In this document: piece after piece, positions 11,972 to 25,100 of the stretch
Layout of the letters: each line of letters opens with the position of its first letter
Numbering within the stretch: the first letter of the stretch is position 1
DNA from: Macrostomum hystrix
Taxonomy: Eukaryota > Platyhelminthes > Macrostomidae
Reading direction: 5' to 3'
NCBI GenBank assembly: GCA_950097015.1
Contig: CATNEN010000001.1
Span: forward strand, 18,170,501 to 18,234,500
DNA length: 64,000 bases
The notes under the pieces: generated by a model
Told to the model about the DNA's origin: nothing
Database searches by the model: none
What the model saw: the letters and a program-made list of their open reading frames with translations, nothing else
Translations under genes and position numbers: made by a program

Positions 11972-12274
11972 CCATAGATTATACATTAAAGCCCTTTTAA
12001 TCACTAGAAAGACATGTCATAACGGCAGGCGACATGCCAAGCACCCGATCTAATCGGAACAAAAGCGTACCTTTTTACACGATTTAAAGCACGACAGTCG
12101 GGTGCGTGCCCAGACCCATAGATTATACATTAAAGCCCTTTTAATCACTAGAAAGACATGTCGTAAAGGCAGGCGACATGCCAAGCACCCGATCTAATCG
12201 GAACAAAAGCGTACCTTTTTACACGATTAAAAGCACGACAGTCGGGTGCGTGCCCAGACCCATAGATTATACAC
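11972..12274. repeat. Tandem duplication, 144-bp unit
   Basis: Two nearly identical 144-bp copies (starting at 11972 and 12116) and the first ~14 bp of a third at 12260. Each begins CCATAGATTATACATTAAAG and ends GTCGGGTGCGTGCCCAGAC, and contains GCACCC/GGGTGC complementary words. I do not recognise an RNA gene in it. Confidence 0.9.
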
Positions 12275-12782
12275 ACCCTAATTTGATAGTACCTGGAGCG
12301 AGTGCACAAAAACAAAATTGCAAAATGAAAACTATGCATGGACTGTTTTATTTGATTAAATATGAATTAGGAAATGTCCTAGACAAATTTAATGCTTGTT
12401 CCTAACCGTACGACAGAAACTAAAGTGTCTGTAGAAGTGTATGTATAAGTGTCGGCGAATGGGTGCGTTCGAGTAGCTAAACTAAGCTAAACTCGCGAGT
12501 TTAGCTAGTTTAGAAAGTTGATTATAACAAATAATTATCTGTACGAAATGTATCCCATGAGAACAACACAAATGATACCTCCTTTTCGCGAGTAAAAATG
12601 CCAGTCTAAATTTATTTAATAAGGCAACAAAAAGTATTTGGTAACACATTTTTTCGTGTCGAAATTTGAATTTCATGTTTTCAAAGAACCATTTAGATTG
12701 GAAGTCACGTTTTGGACTATACACTTGAGACAGTTTCAATTTTCGACTACTATTGTGTCTAAAAAAACAATATTCACAAAAA

Positions 12783-14987
12783 ATGACACATACGATTGTG
12801 ATAAACATTGAAAATAGATTGTACAATCTAGAAATAAGCCATGCAGCTGACTTCGATGCTGCAGTCGAGTACATTCGAGGAGGTGAGTTAACAGGCTTTC
12901 CAAAATTCATGAGTGTAATATTGTTGTATATATTTTTCCGTGTCATTCTTAGTGAAGCTTATTAATTTTATCAGTGCGTATCTACTTTCGAATTACTGTT
13001 TTCATCTTTTTATTGCAGCCTCTGCCGACTTCTCTCAAAACGGAATTCTAAAGCTGCTTGTATGCAACCCGAATAGCCTTATCAGAATTACGGGAGTTTT
13101 TGATGAGCGCAACAATCCAGTGCCTTTTCTGTCGAATGAGCATGATGATGGAGTTAATGGAGAGGCAGGTGAGTGATAAATTATTTGTTAATTGCTGCTG
13201 CAGGAAACTGCTGACAAACTTCAATTATGATCTTGCAGATGGTGACCGTAAAGCTGATCAAATTGTAGCACACAGCTCTTCTAAGCTCAGGACTGGATCC
13301 CTTGTTGTACCAACGGGAAAAGTCAGATCCGAGGCAACTGCTTCGGGAAGCAGCTACCAATGGACTCTGGAGGAGCGTCGGTTGCTAGTTACACTCGCCA
13401 TAAAGCATAACGTAAATGAACTTGAAGGATTTGAACGAACTGCGTCTCAGGTCAAATCCCAGTGGTACAATGAGCGGCGCAAGTTTGGGTAAGTTTTGAA
13501 TATATGTACTTTTGTACAGTTCACGTATGACGTGCATGGAATCTTATTTCTTCTAGTCGCATACAGTACTATGCAAGTTATAAAATAAGCATATTTACGC
13601 TTTTTGTACTTAAATGCACGCATGCTTGTACAGAATGTATTAAGTATGTATTTACTTTTACTACACATTAGATTACTTTTTCAGAACTCTACCCATATCT
13701 ACTGTATATAGGCTTTTCAAGCATCCTCCAACTGGCCGGTCGACAAGAGAGTGTGCATACCCGTTTGCTGAGGAGATGAACGACTATATGGGCAGAAACG
13801 CTGCTATTTGTCCACGCTTTATTGCATCCTCGTTGTCCCAAGGCTCTTTAACCTCTGCCGTAGGAAGAGCATCGTCTGCTGTGATTCCGACGCTGTCGAC
13901 TGTCTCGAAGTCAGGAAATATAGGTACATTAAATTTAGCTTTCTTTATGTAATGTGCTTAAAATATACATATATATGGACCCACAAGTACAAAAGCGCAA
14001 CCTCAAATGTACAAGCATTAAACACACATTACTTATTAGCTTTCTTTCTCTGCGTCACTCTATACAGCAGTACATATGCAAGTACAGTGGTCATTGACTG
14101 TATATTTCCACATATTTCAGATCCCCGACTGAAAGCGTGCCGTCAGTGGCAGTCATTGGTTCCAATCGATCAAAGAGAGGTGGAGCAATGTACTTTACCC
14201 GAGGCATCAGCCGAGACGGCTGTCCATCAGCAGTCAGCACCAATGGCTTCTGCACATAGGGTGAGTTATACATGTACATACGCGTGCTTGTGCAATCATG
14301 CAAAATCAAACTTAACGTGTCATAGAAAAAATGGCTGTTCACAGTCATTACATTTTTCATTTTCATTTTCTTTTCTATACTTGACATAGAACCAGTTATA
14401 GTGGGGCTGGCTGAAACTTATTATAAAATAAGCCATAACCACCTTCGATTACCCTCAGCTAATTCTGGTACCTATTTTGACAGCTGGGTGAAAAAAAGTA
14501 ATGCAGAGTAAAGTGTCTTGCTAAAGACCCTTCAGCAAGTGGCTTTTGGATATTGTACCAGTGAATCGATCCCCTGACCTTCAAGCCGAGTCCGACGCTC
14601 TAACCACTAGGCTACAACTCTCTATATCATAGAAAAAGCTTCATAAATAAATTCAAAACATACCCTATTTAGAGGCCAATAAAGAAAAGGAAGAGCCAAG
14701 CCGAGCTTGTCAATACGCTACAACAATTTCAAGAGACCATGTCGACAAAAATACTGAAGATGACCAACCGGGTATCGGAAGCAGAAACCGGAAACAAGCA
14801 GCTGCTATTGAGCCTGGTTGATCGCGTGACTATTTTAGAAGAGAATCAGATGGAGCTACAGCATGAGCGTCTTGCAGTCGAAAAAGAACGACTGCAGAAT
14901 GAACGTCGAGCTTTACAACTAAGGGAAAAAGAACTGGAGATATTAAACACCATGATTGTCTTCTGCCACAATTTAAAGAACAATTAG
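12783..14987 (+). CDS. Harbinger SANT/Myb-like (trihelix) protein with coiled-coil tail
   Basis: Six exons: 12783-12882, 13019-13168, 13239-13488, 13685-13923, 14121-14260 and 14673-14987. All have GT-AG borders and agreeing phases, giving 397 residues with no stop. Residues ~125-195 carry the trihelix/SANT pattern (YQWTLEERRLLVTLA, then SQVKSQWYNERRKFG), followed by a conserved YPFAEEMNDYMG segment. The last exon is a charged coiled coil (VEKERLQNERRALQLREKEL). Harbinger elements encode such a protein alongside the transposase. In studied cases it binds the element ends and helps bring the transposase into the nucleus. This copy is intact while the partner transposase is broken. Intron 5 holds a SINE. 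Confidence 0.78.
14395..14635 (-). mobile_element. tRNA-derived SINE
   Basis: Read on the minus strand it begins with a tRNA-like head, GTAGCCTAGTGGTTAGAGCG (A box) and GGTCAGGGGATCGATTC (B box). A body follows with GCAAGACACTTTACTCTGCA and CCCAGCTGTCAAAATAGGTA, which resembles the central domain conserved among SINEs of many animals. It sits in intron 5 of the Harbinger Myb-like gene, antisense to it. Confidence 0.75.
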
Positions 14988-15000
14988 TCCAAGTTTCAGA

Positions 15001-15855
15001 ACTGTAACACTTAAGCCTCATTTAACTGTTTATTTGATTTTCTGAATTATCATAAAATATAAATAATAGAGTTCCATCTGACATACTTGTTATGACAATC
15101 AAAATCGAACAGATGTAAATCCAGTCATAAAGCTTGTAGTTGTACTTGGCATTAACAGAACAAGATGTAAAGCATTACCACAAACAGCACAAAGACATAT
15201 TAAAAGGGAGCATAAAACACTGTGAAGAAAAAGCGTCATAATGAAAGCAACAACAGAAAATTACAATTTAATATAATAATCAAAATTACAAAGTACACAT
15301 CAATCGGGCACTGTATGGCATTAGGATATTTTTATTATACAACATAAAAGGCACATCCCACTTTGTAAGTTTTTTGCAAGCAAGACAAACAGGAAACAAA
15401 GTGTTGAGCATTTTCATTAAAATGTGTGAATTTATCTGCAAAACTGAAAGCAAACAGTAATAAATAAAACGAACATAAATTTCAGTCATGAGTCAAGAAT
15501 CACAAGTATGTTATATGGCACAATTACCAAGACATTGTCAATAAATTTGCAAGTAATGCTCAAGTTAGACTATAATTGATTTACAATTAATCTATGTTTG
15601 AAAATGCCTTTAAAAAGTTGTAGCTCTTATTAGTAACATAGTGTTATATATTTTTTATGGTATATAGGTCAAGTGGTTTCTAAAGCATGCAAACCTAATT
15701 TGAAGTATTGCTATTTAAACAAATAATAAAGATGAATATAAAGTGCTAAGTGTATTCAAATAGATTTTTCCTAAACAATTACTTAGTCAGCAAAAAAATC
15801 GATTGAGACTTATGAATCCATTTCTTTTGGATGAGAAAAGTGTCTGCTTATTAAA
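15001..15855. other. Spacer between convergent Harbinger genes
   Basis: AT-rich sequence with no gene, containing the 3' untranslated regions expected for the two convergent genes. Confidence 0.5.
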
Positions 15856-15859
15856 AACA

Positions 15860-16854
15860 TTAGCTGACACTTTCTGATAACAATGAGAAATTGTGTAGAC
15901 AGCAAAGAGCTTCAATGATATTGCAGATAGCTTCAAGATTTTCAAAATTAATATAATTAATTCTTTGCCACCTTCTTGCCATGATACCAAATGTTCGTTC
16001 AACACATTGACGAAGAGCACTTAGTTTAATATTGAAATGTTTTGTTGTTCATTCAAGTTTCGACCTTTATATGGTGTTATAAGAGCTGCACAATTTGGAT
16101 ATGCAGAATCACCAATTAGACATAAGCCATGCTGCTCTAGAAAGTCAAGTTGCTGATAAGCAGAAGAATATTGAAAAGTTCGGGCATCATTGGTACTACC
16201 TGGCCAGCCAATAAAGTAGTCAATTATTTTATGGTTGTTTACAGCAACAATCTGTAATTTTATTGAATAAAACTGTTTCCTATTATAGTATGCCATTCCA
16301 TCTTCAATTGGACAGCGAATTCTTACTTCTTTTACATCAATTGCACCCACAACACAGTCGAGAAAAAAAGAATCCGATTTTCACTGAATTGTCTAGCTTC
16401 AACAAGACATTCTTGCAAAGAAGGAAAATATATCATTTTTTTTTAAAAACCCACTATCTTTAAAAGCTTGGAGGACTCGATAAATTATTAAAGATACAGT
16501 ACTTTTAGAAAAGTTAAACAAGGTACCAAGTGACTCATATGACTCTTGTGTAGCAAGGAATCGCAAGAAAAGCAGAATCATACTAATTATATTAGACCCT
16601 TTAGGAGAGAGTAAAGTAAGATATGAAGCAGTTTCTAAGACTAAATCTTGTACAGCGGTCCTAGAAAGCCGAAAAAAATGAATAAACTGGTTATCATTAA
16701 AACTGTAAACAGTTTTCTCAACAAACTCATTTACTTTTGGCCATATTTCTATTACTCTTTTTGGCTTTAATAGACTTAGTTGAGTAGTACTTATGGTAGT
16801 TGTTTGTTCTTCTAGAAGCTCAGCAAATTCAATGCCCACAGATTCCATAAGCAA
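15860..16854 (-). pseudogene. PIF/Harbinger DDE transposase, three frame breaks
   Basis: The minus-strand coding text starts at ATG 16854 and ends at TAA 15860-15862, about 330 residues. The N-terminal half has helix-turn-helix-like text (FLATQESYESLGTLFNFSKS). The catalytic triad is present: D in GAIDVKEVRI, D in WPGSTNDARTF and E in LRQCVERTFGI. The expected GDSAYP motif is there too. The frame changes at three homopolymers: T9 at 16436-16444, A7 at 16363-16369 and T4 at 16040-16043. These are single-base indels. They may be true decay or long-read homopolymer errors. If repaired, the product would be a HARBI1-type nuclease acting with the adjacent Myb-like protein. Confidence 0.85.
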
Positions 16855-17204
16855 ATACTATTGCGCAGCAGTAATACTATTTAGGTTGCAAACGAAAAAA
16901 AAGCGTTTTCTGACTGGGAAAAGGCGAATATGCGTTGTATTGAGAAAGCAGTGAATAAAGTGTATAGAAATGGAAAAGTTTTAAATATGTAACAAAATTT
17001 AAAAGACTTGTGCGAAAAAAGTTTAACTGCAAAATAAAATATAAACTGGCAGTTACTGACCGTTAAAATGGTACTATTTAGTTGCATCGAAATAGCAGTA
17101 GTGTCAAATGTATATTTGCTTGTTATACTGCTACGTCTAAACTAGCAGTTTAGCTCAGTTGGGTCCTCCTAAAAGCCTCGACGCACCGCCCCTGGCGCAC
17201 TTAC

Positions 17205-17870
17205 TAGTTTTAACAACGATTGCCTGCTAAAGGATTTTATAAAGAAAAGCTTTGTATTTTAGTTTCAATAAAATAGTTGGGTTTAAAAAATACTATTAAA
17301 AAATTTTTTCTCAAAACGAATACGACAATTTTTTTTGATTACTATAACTACCATGTGCGATACTAAGTGGCGATCTTCTTGCCAGGAGCGCACTCGAGTA
17401 CTTATATAATAGATTGCTCTAATAGATAAGAGCTAGTCGGTAATTTCTTTTGATTTGCTCCATTTATTATAATTAAGTAGCTTAATTGGTAATAATCAAC
17501 TACTTTAAATTACAGCCTTTCTTACAGCTGTAGTAAAAGAAATATAGCAATAGGGCCTATGGCTATAGAGTAAATGTAGTCATACTCACACCGTGAGTCA
17601 CATACAGTGCTGTCCTTATTCACCTTCGCTGATAAATTATTAATTTATATAATGAAGCTCAGGGCTTATAAAATGTATTTTTGTCGCACGCAGCCTATTC
17701 TAATTTATAATGACATAATGATAGTATTTAATGCGAGTATGTGCTATTGATGTGGAGTGTGCTGCGGGAATCGAGTGGGAATGTGAGCCAGCATAATTTT
17801 TCAAATTTTAAGTAACTAATAATTGCGACCCACATAGCAGCTGGCCACAAAACAAGATCATTAATCTTAG
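17205..17870. other. AT-rich interior of the composite element, no gene
   Basis: Low-complexity A/T-rich sequence just inside the left terminus. No open frame of note. Confidence 0.5.
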
Positions 17871-20100
17871 GGCCGGGTTTGGGGCGGCGGTGAATCAAGT
17901 AGCTGCCGAATCCCCTCTCTCCGGAGTTGTCTAGACTCCCCGTAGGAATGACTGATCGCGGCCATAATGTTACTGTATGAACTAGTTTAGGTCATAATTC
18001 CCCTCCAAACCGCGATCAGATATAGGGGCTCACTCACGCGTTATGAGTGATCATAAAATTCTTCATGTCCCCGCTTCTTTACAGTATTCGAGCCCAGCTC
18101 GACTTTATGACCTCCTTCCTTTAGATACATGTAAATATCACTGTAGGCAGGTCGGCGCCTGCGCTTCCATTGTCCCGGCGGAGTAACAATTGTTGGCCGT
18201 CTGCCGATGGCTGCTCTCGATGAGCACCTGTCGTTTCCCGCCGCCGGTTCATTGGGCAATTGGGGCGGCCTGTCGTCGCTTCGATTCCCCGTTGACAGGC
18301 GGGCGCGAATGTGGGTTGCTTTGATGGATGTCGGGGTTGGCGTGCTGCAAGGCCTATTTAAGCAAGCGCGCTGCGCTGCTCCCTCCTCTAGGACCCCCTT
18401 TTTCTCCCACCGGCTCTCCCCCTTCTCCCCTGCCGGACTTACTTTTGCCGGGCCGGACTCCCACCGGACCCAGGACTTATCCCCCAGACCCAGTTAGGGC
18501 ATAGACCCTAGAGCTCATAGCTCCACAGTTAGTGCAGGCCCATTGCCTGTCCCCATTCCCCCTGAGCGCGAGCCACCTCTTTAGGTGAGCTGTTAAATTG
18601 AGCCTTGAGCTCCAAGCGTGTTGGCCCCCTTGCCGACTCGCAGCATCTTTCCCTTCCCGGCTTTTGCTATCTTACCCCATCCTCTTCCCCGAGAACAACG
18701 GGATTGCAGCACGCGGCCGAAGCGACTCCAGATAAGTAATCCGCGCAGCGGTTTGCAATTATTGCTCCTAAGGGGCTTTCTATTAGTCAGGCGGCATTTA
18801 GTGGGAGGGAAGCTAGGAATTGTTTCGCCTAATAAACTATCCAATCTAAGCACTTTTAACGTTGGGCTTAACTTTATAACAATTTAAATTCTTTTATTAT
18901 GTCTCCTTTTCACCTTTATTTTAACCTTAGACAGCCCTCCACCATGAGTGGCTAATCTATTAGGGGAATGGGCTCTGGCACGGCCGAGCTGAAAGCTGCG
19001 GCGGGAAGGCAATTGTAAGCGCGCATGAGAGTAATATGGAGCTAGGGATTTGTAAGTAAATGCGGAGGGTAGCATGTGCATTTCCTTTCCAGGGGGTTGG
19101 GGGAATCCTTGGCCGGTTTTCCTTCTCCCTCTTGGGTGGGTTCAAGGTACGTGTCGAACTCCCTTTCCAATGGAGTTTTCCCGCTGTCCCCCTTTCGCAC
19201 CTGCGGCCACGGGAACGAGAGTGATGTTCAATTAATCTCACGCTTGCATAATCACTCAGCCAGTGTTCAGCTTAACCTCTCCTGCCTCTGTTTTCCTCAA
19301 CTCACACAGACTCGGATTGCTAGTTATCTAATGTGTAGGCTGCAGTCTAATGTACAGAATGTGTCTGATGTCCCATGAGTAGGATTCTGGCTATGGGTTT
19401 CTTTTTCAGGTTCTGAGTACCACCTTTCTAGACCACTGTAGCGCAAATTCAGGAATCCCCTGGTGAGGCGTGTCTCGATCCATTCTGGGGTCTTCACCCT
19501 AGTCTAAAACGGAAGTTACAGAAGGCTCTATTTTTTCGGCTTGTCTAAGATCTGTGTGACAAACTAGGAGCCGCGAGCTCCGGGGACCCAAGTTCCCAAA
19601 TGTCTGCGGTGGCAACGTAGGCGCATTGGGTGGTGGCGCTACCCTAGATCATTTTCCGCTTTGCCGATAGCCTTTCCGCATTTCTAAGACAAGAGCCTAG
19701 GCCGAGTCGACCACTGCTACCAAGTTTAGGAGTCAGTTACGAACATGCTACTGATGACAGTAGGCTACCTAGCCCTGTCCTATCCGCTTGCGAGTAGTCC
19801 GACATCTATTTAGACTTTTAGCCGGTTTCGAGCACTGCTTGGGGTAGGCACGGCAGTCATGCCTGTGGCCTATGGGTTGAGTGGGACTGGCCAGCCTGAG
19901 GCCGAGAGGACCACTCCCTGCATCCACTGTCTCTCCCTTCATCTCTCCCTTCATCCCTCTTTCCGCGGCAACTCGCGAGACTTTGCGGTACGACTTCTGA
20001 CTCTATCGCCATCCCCACACTCCTTTCCTTCACGAGGACAGATCATCGATTGCAAACCCGCGATTATTTCACTATGGAAACTAAGACACTGTCAATGGCA
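17871..20100. other. GC-rich block, possible retrotransposon LTR remnant
   Basis: Markedly more GC-rich than the sequence on either side. It contains TATTTAA at 18355 followed ~470 bp later by AATAAA at 18831, the spacing of promoter and poly(A) signal in an LTR. I found no matching second copy, no primer-binding site and no coding frame, so the LTR idea is weak. A CpG-rich regulatory stretch is an alternative. Confidence 0.3.
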
Positions 20101-22108
20101 TGTGCATTGAACATCTGCATCAAGGTCAGATTTCTGCGAAACTGGTAGATCTAGACTCAGCAGACTGTACAGTGCTAATTTTTTAGCATCTTTCATGCTT
20201 ATTAGATAAGGCAGCAATAACTTTCTATTTTGTTTTATTACCGTTTTAAATTTCATTTCACAAATGAGATTTGAGTTTAGTGCTCAAATTAGTTTGTTGT
20301 ATCTCATAATTGAGATATTGTTTGTTTTGTTTAAATTTTTTAGTCGCAGTTGGTCTAGCTATTGTACTGATTTTTCACTGTTTCAAAAATATTGCGCGCT
20401 ACACAGAGGCTAGCAGAAGGCCTATATTTATAATCACAGCATTTAAGCCATATAAGGTAGTGAGTGTAAAGTTAGGCCTAACCTTAAATAAAAACAACTT
20501 CCAATTTTTTTGTATTCTCAAATATTTATAGTCATGAATTGCTGTTAAACTACATTTTAGTAAAAAAAGTAAGGGAGTAAGTATATTGAAGAAGCATAAC
20601 GAGAAAGAAAGCAGTGCAAAACAATTGTAACACAATAAATATCTTTATATGTATTTCACAATATTTATATATTACTTGTTCCTTAGGATGTTAGGCCACA
20701 CAAAACGAAACCTATAAAGCATATTAATATAATGTTATATTATAATAGCTATAACACTCTTAAGTTATTCGTATACAAACATATCTATGCAGAATATCAA
20801 AGTAACAAATGAGAAAAAATAAATGTATTGGACTAACTAACGCAAAGTTTATATATAAACTAGAAGCTTGGGAGCTGTAAAAATAGGCACAAAAATGCCT
20901 ACTAAAAACTTTGTTTACATTTCAGCTCAATTTTTAGTTTGGACAATTCCAGAAACAACTATAAAAGTAGTGAAATTGGCTTTTTGTTTTATGATTAGGC
21001 AGCCAAATATTAACTTCTGGCTATAACAAAGAATTTAATATAGTTATTCATTTAAATTTCAGATAGAATAACATTTAGAATTTGTTTCAAAATATGCAAG
21101 AAGCCACGGTACATTTCAGCAATGGCTACAACTATTGAATTTGATAAGCAGCATTAAAGCAATATGCTTAAAACATTCAGCAGATAGAATAGGTATACAA
21201 GAAATAAGTGAACCTTATATAAAAATTTTTTTTCATACATTTTTGTATGAGACTTAATATTGTTATGATTATAAGAGATATATATAATAGGCAGGTATGT
21301 AGCATGTAAACAAAATATAAACATAACAAAGAAACATTTAATAGCTTCAATATAAGCATATAAGTATGCAACCACATTATCTATAAAATGTTTTGTATGA
21401 AGAATTAAACTGCAAGTACCCTTAATGTAACTTTTTTAAACTTTTATTTTAAGTGTACAACAATGTTAATGTTTGAAGCTATGACTCTAGTTTCATATGT
21501 TATCGACAACTGTTATTATAAAATTTTTTCAGATGGAGAATTCAAGACAAGCATATACCCACAAAATATACTTTGATAATATTTTCTGTACTCTTTCTTC
21601 ACCTAATGAATGTTCTGTTTCAATAAATTTAAGTAAACTTGCATTTGAATCTATGCATTTTGAATAACTGTTAGTGAATAAAAAAGTGTTTATTTATTCT
21701 CACAACAACATATGATCGAGTCTTCTGGGTTCAATTTGCGTTTTATTTTATTTTCATTTTGAGAGTTGAAGGAATCTTCGAGCAAGCTAAGGTATCAACC
21801 AAGCAATCCTCTATTTTCGCATGCTATTTATTTTTAGTCTGCTGTCTTTTTTGACTGATTAAAAGCACACCAAACCTGGTAATTAAGCATTTAGCACCTA
21901 ACTTTAAATTATCTTTTTGCGTCGAAGTAGGGTTAATAGCTAACAAAATAACCAGAGTCATTGTGACTCTGAGAATTAGCTGTGTGACTTTGAAATTACC
22001 TTAGGCTTATATACGGTTGGGGCCAAAGATATGTACTTTCGGCAGCTTGATTTAGGTAACCATTGTTCGTGATATGCAGATCTAACATTACTTTTAATGC
22101 ATATTTAG
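20101..22108. other. AT-rich spacer, no gene
   Basis: A/T-rich sequence downstream of the minus-strand MULE-USP gene. It includes TTTATT at about 21825, usable as a poly(A) signal for that gene. The small Tyr/Phe/Leu-rich frames near 21.2 kb look random. Confidence 0.45.
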
Positions 22109-25100
22109 TTACAGCTCCGGAGAAACTTCCATTCGGCGAAATAACAACAAACGAACATCCCGCGAAATTGTAGCTAATAGAGATGTTGTCTTGCGCAGTG
22201 TCGTGACACGGAGGTCGTCCAAATGATGGCACATGTCGGTGCCGCTAGGAAAAGTGTAGGACACGTAATGACCGGCATCGACCTGATGTCCAAGGTGAAC
22301 TATCGCGCTTATTAGCTCATACCGATGGTTGTAGTACTCTATATCGTAATGCAAGTCGAAACTTGTTCTGTTCTTGATTAATTCATTTTGGCTTTGGTCT
22401 AGCCTGTTTAGAATGATGCACAGGACAGGTGGTGCATTTTGAGGCCATCTGTTATGGACGCATCGGCCGGCACGACAACTTGAGCACGGGATGTCGTCAG
22501 CCACTGATGGATGCAGCGCCGATCTTACAAGCTGACTAAGCTGTTGACCGTCAGCTGGCTGCACTACGAGAAAAAACTCAGTTGAGCCTGTTGGCGTAGC
22601 AAGTGCACCACAGTGCACGCAGAGAACGGACTCGCTGAACTAAGAAAACAAAAGCAAATCTTTTTTCTTATGGAGACAGAACTTAAAAAGGAAAAGCGGA
22701 AAATCAGTTGTAATCAGTGCGAAAAACCTAACTTACCTCTAGTCGGAACTGCAACTGAAGACACGGCTTCAGTGTTAAAGGCACAAAGAACTCGACGCAA
22801 TCGTGAAATTCGTTAACGTCCAGTTGACCTTCGACGCAGCATTCATTTAGAGCTAGATTAAACGATGATTCGCTGAATCCTAGTCCGTTTGAGATTAGGC
22901 TAACAAGCTTCACTATATGGGACTTTTTCGTCCTCTGTAAAGGTGCGTCCTGATAGAGCTGCAGAAACGGCGTTAATACTGGAATTATACCAGCACAACT
23001 TTCCTGACTCATTGGGCAAGCCAGATGGGCGGTATGCAAACGTAGAGCACCGCACTGTAACAAAGGAGGCGACATCCTCGACCGAATCTGCGATATCGGT
23101 TATCTCAACAGTAGCTGGAAACTGTACAGTTGATACGCCTGAAGTCTGTCTGTTACTAGCTTGACTAGTTCGCTTTGGAGCCAGCTCGAATTCACGGCGA
23201 TAGAGCTTTCTCTGCTCATTTCGCTCTTGAGCTGAAAAGCCTTTGCGCCGATGCATGGAATTCGGTCGCGTTCGTCTTAAGAGCAGGTCAAGTTTTTTTG
23301 GCTTTTTAGGATCCCGACGTAGTCCGATTTTTGTCTTGACTGATGAAATATGTGAGCACGATACCTGCGACACACAAGAGCAAGTAGCGACACTCTCGTC
23401 GAAGGAAACAACGTTGTGTCGACCAGCTATATTTGTGACGATAAAATTTCCAAGAGTCTCATTAAAAGTCACTTTGTTTGCCTCTTCTAGCATCCGAATG
23501 CGGCTCGTCTCATCAATACTATCATCTAGATCAGTCCGAATCGGAAATCCAGTTCTGGCTGAAGAGGAGTCTGGAACAGGTGCATCTTCCATAGTTAAAG
23601 GCGTGGAATTAGGGAGCGGCTGAGCTCTGCCTGTCGAGTCCTGCATGGCATCCGTGTATGAAGTTAGATGAGCAACATTTACGTCGATTGAGGAGACCAC
23701 TGAAACTTGACAAGCGGAATGCAGGCTTACTGTCGAACCTCTCTGTAAGTGGGCAATAATCTGCTCAAGCGACATTGTTGGTGATAGTGTAACACTGTCT
23801 GGCGTTTGTCTTAAATATTCATATTCTTTCTTAAGAACGAAATTCCCCTGTCCACAGAGACCGCGCAAAATCTCATTCCTGTAGTACACAGAAATTCTAT
23901 ATAGATGGATGAGGCAGTCGTCAAGTGGTACTTGCTTGAAGTTTTGCATCCGTTGTAGGACTGCATTTAAGGACTCTGACTGATTTTGCGTGACTCCAGT
24001 GATTGGACAATAGAATGATCCAAGCAGCCACTTGCCAAAAAACTTTGGGATCAGAGGGTGCACATACTTCTCAAAGTACTTAGCAAAATTAGCATGCCAG
24101 TTTTTCTTGACTTCTTCGTACTGCTCGATGTACTCCTCCTCGTTGTCAGACTCCAGCAGAGACAGTAGGTTTGACGACAGGATATGCTCATCATCTACAG
24201 TGCCACCGTGCTTCCGTACCCAAAATCTGACGTCTCTCCTCAGATGGTTCCAGCAGCCAAAAAACTTAATGTTAGGTAAGACTGACTTCATTGCCGTCCT
24301 CAGTGCAACTTCGCCATCCATGACGCAGGCAAGATCAACTGTTGATAATGCAGGTAAAGAGGCTTTAGCTTCCTCCCAAAGTTGCCTATGTCGAGCTTCA
24401 AGCTTTCGGTCATGAACGAGAAACAACACGGGGCAAATTGGGTTCCCATGAAACATAGGGAGACGCATGACAAGTGGAGAAACAAGAGCACCAGTCATTT
24501 CAAAACCGGTGTCGTACGATAGGAGTTGCTTTTTGTCTCTCAAAAGCAGGACGCGGTTTAAAAGTTCGACAAGTTCTACATGGCCTGCAGTTACCGCTAC
24601 ATCTGGAAACGTTTGAATGCTCCGAACGAAGCCTGGAATTTCATTTGCAATGATGTGCACATTGCTTATCGCGTCACCACTAAGCTTGTTCATGGCAGAC
24701 AGAGTCTGTTTTAGATTTTGCACTTGTTTAAAATTGCGAGGTAGGCACGCTGGGTTGCTAGTCGAATTTCCTGAGTGAAGATGGTAGGCTTGCGACGGCG
24801 CATTATGAGCTAGATCAACTCTCATTTTCTCCAGCAATGATGGGCAAGTTCGTAGATAGGGCCCACAGCGAACGCTATTTCCATGGTAGACACTGTGAGC
24901 ATCTGGCTGCACACTTGAGCTGCCAACATAGTGAACCAGAGTTTTTCTAAAAGCGAGATAAGAAAGTTCAAGAAGACATTCACACACAGACTAATGGAAG
25001 GAACTTAGAAATGTAATTATTTATTTACGCTTTGTTGACATCTCTTGTCCCATCAGCTAAAATTTGGTATGCATGTCGAACAAATAGTCGCGAAAGTTGG

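Larger units (their letters stand above)
12489..17151. mobile_element. Nested PIF/Harbinger DNA transposon
   Basis: This segment interrupts the left terminus of the larger element. Its own ends are weak inverted repeats: AAACTCGCGAGTTTAG on the left and, inverted, AAACTGCTAGTTTAG on the right. AGCT is present on both sides (12485-12488 and 17152-17155). It holds the two standard Harbinger genes in convergent orientation, a SANT/Myb-like protein (plus) and a DDE transposase (minus). The usual TWA 3-bp target duplication is not obvious, so the exact borders may be off by a few bases. Confidence 0.7.

Noticed and set aside
11972-12274. Spliceosomal or spliced-leader RNA gene in the 144-bp repeat
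   Set aside because: No match to conserved U1-U6 words or a leader/donor arrangement that I can recognise.
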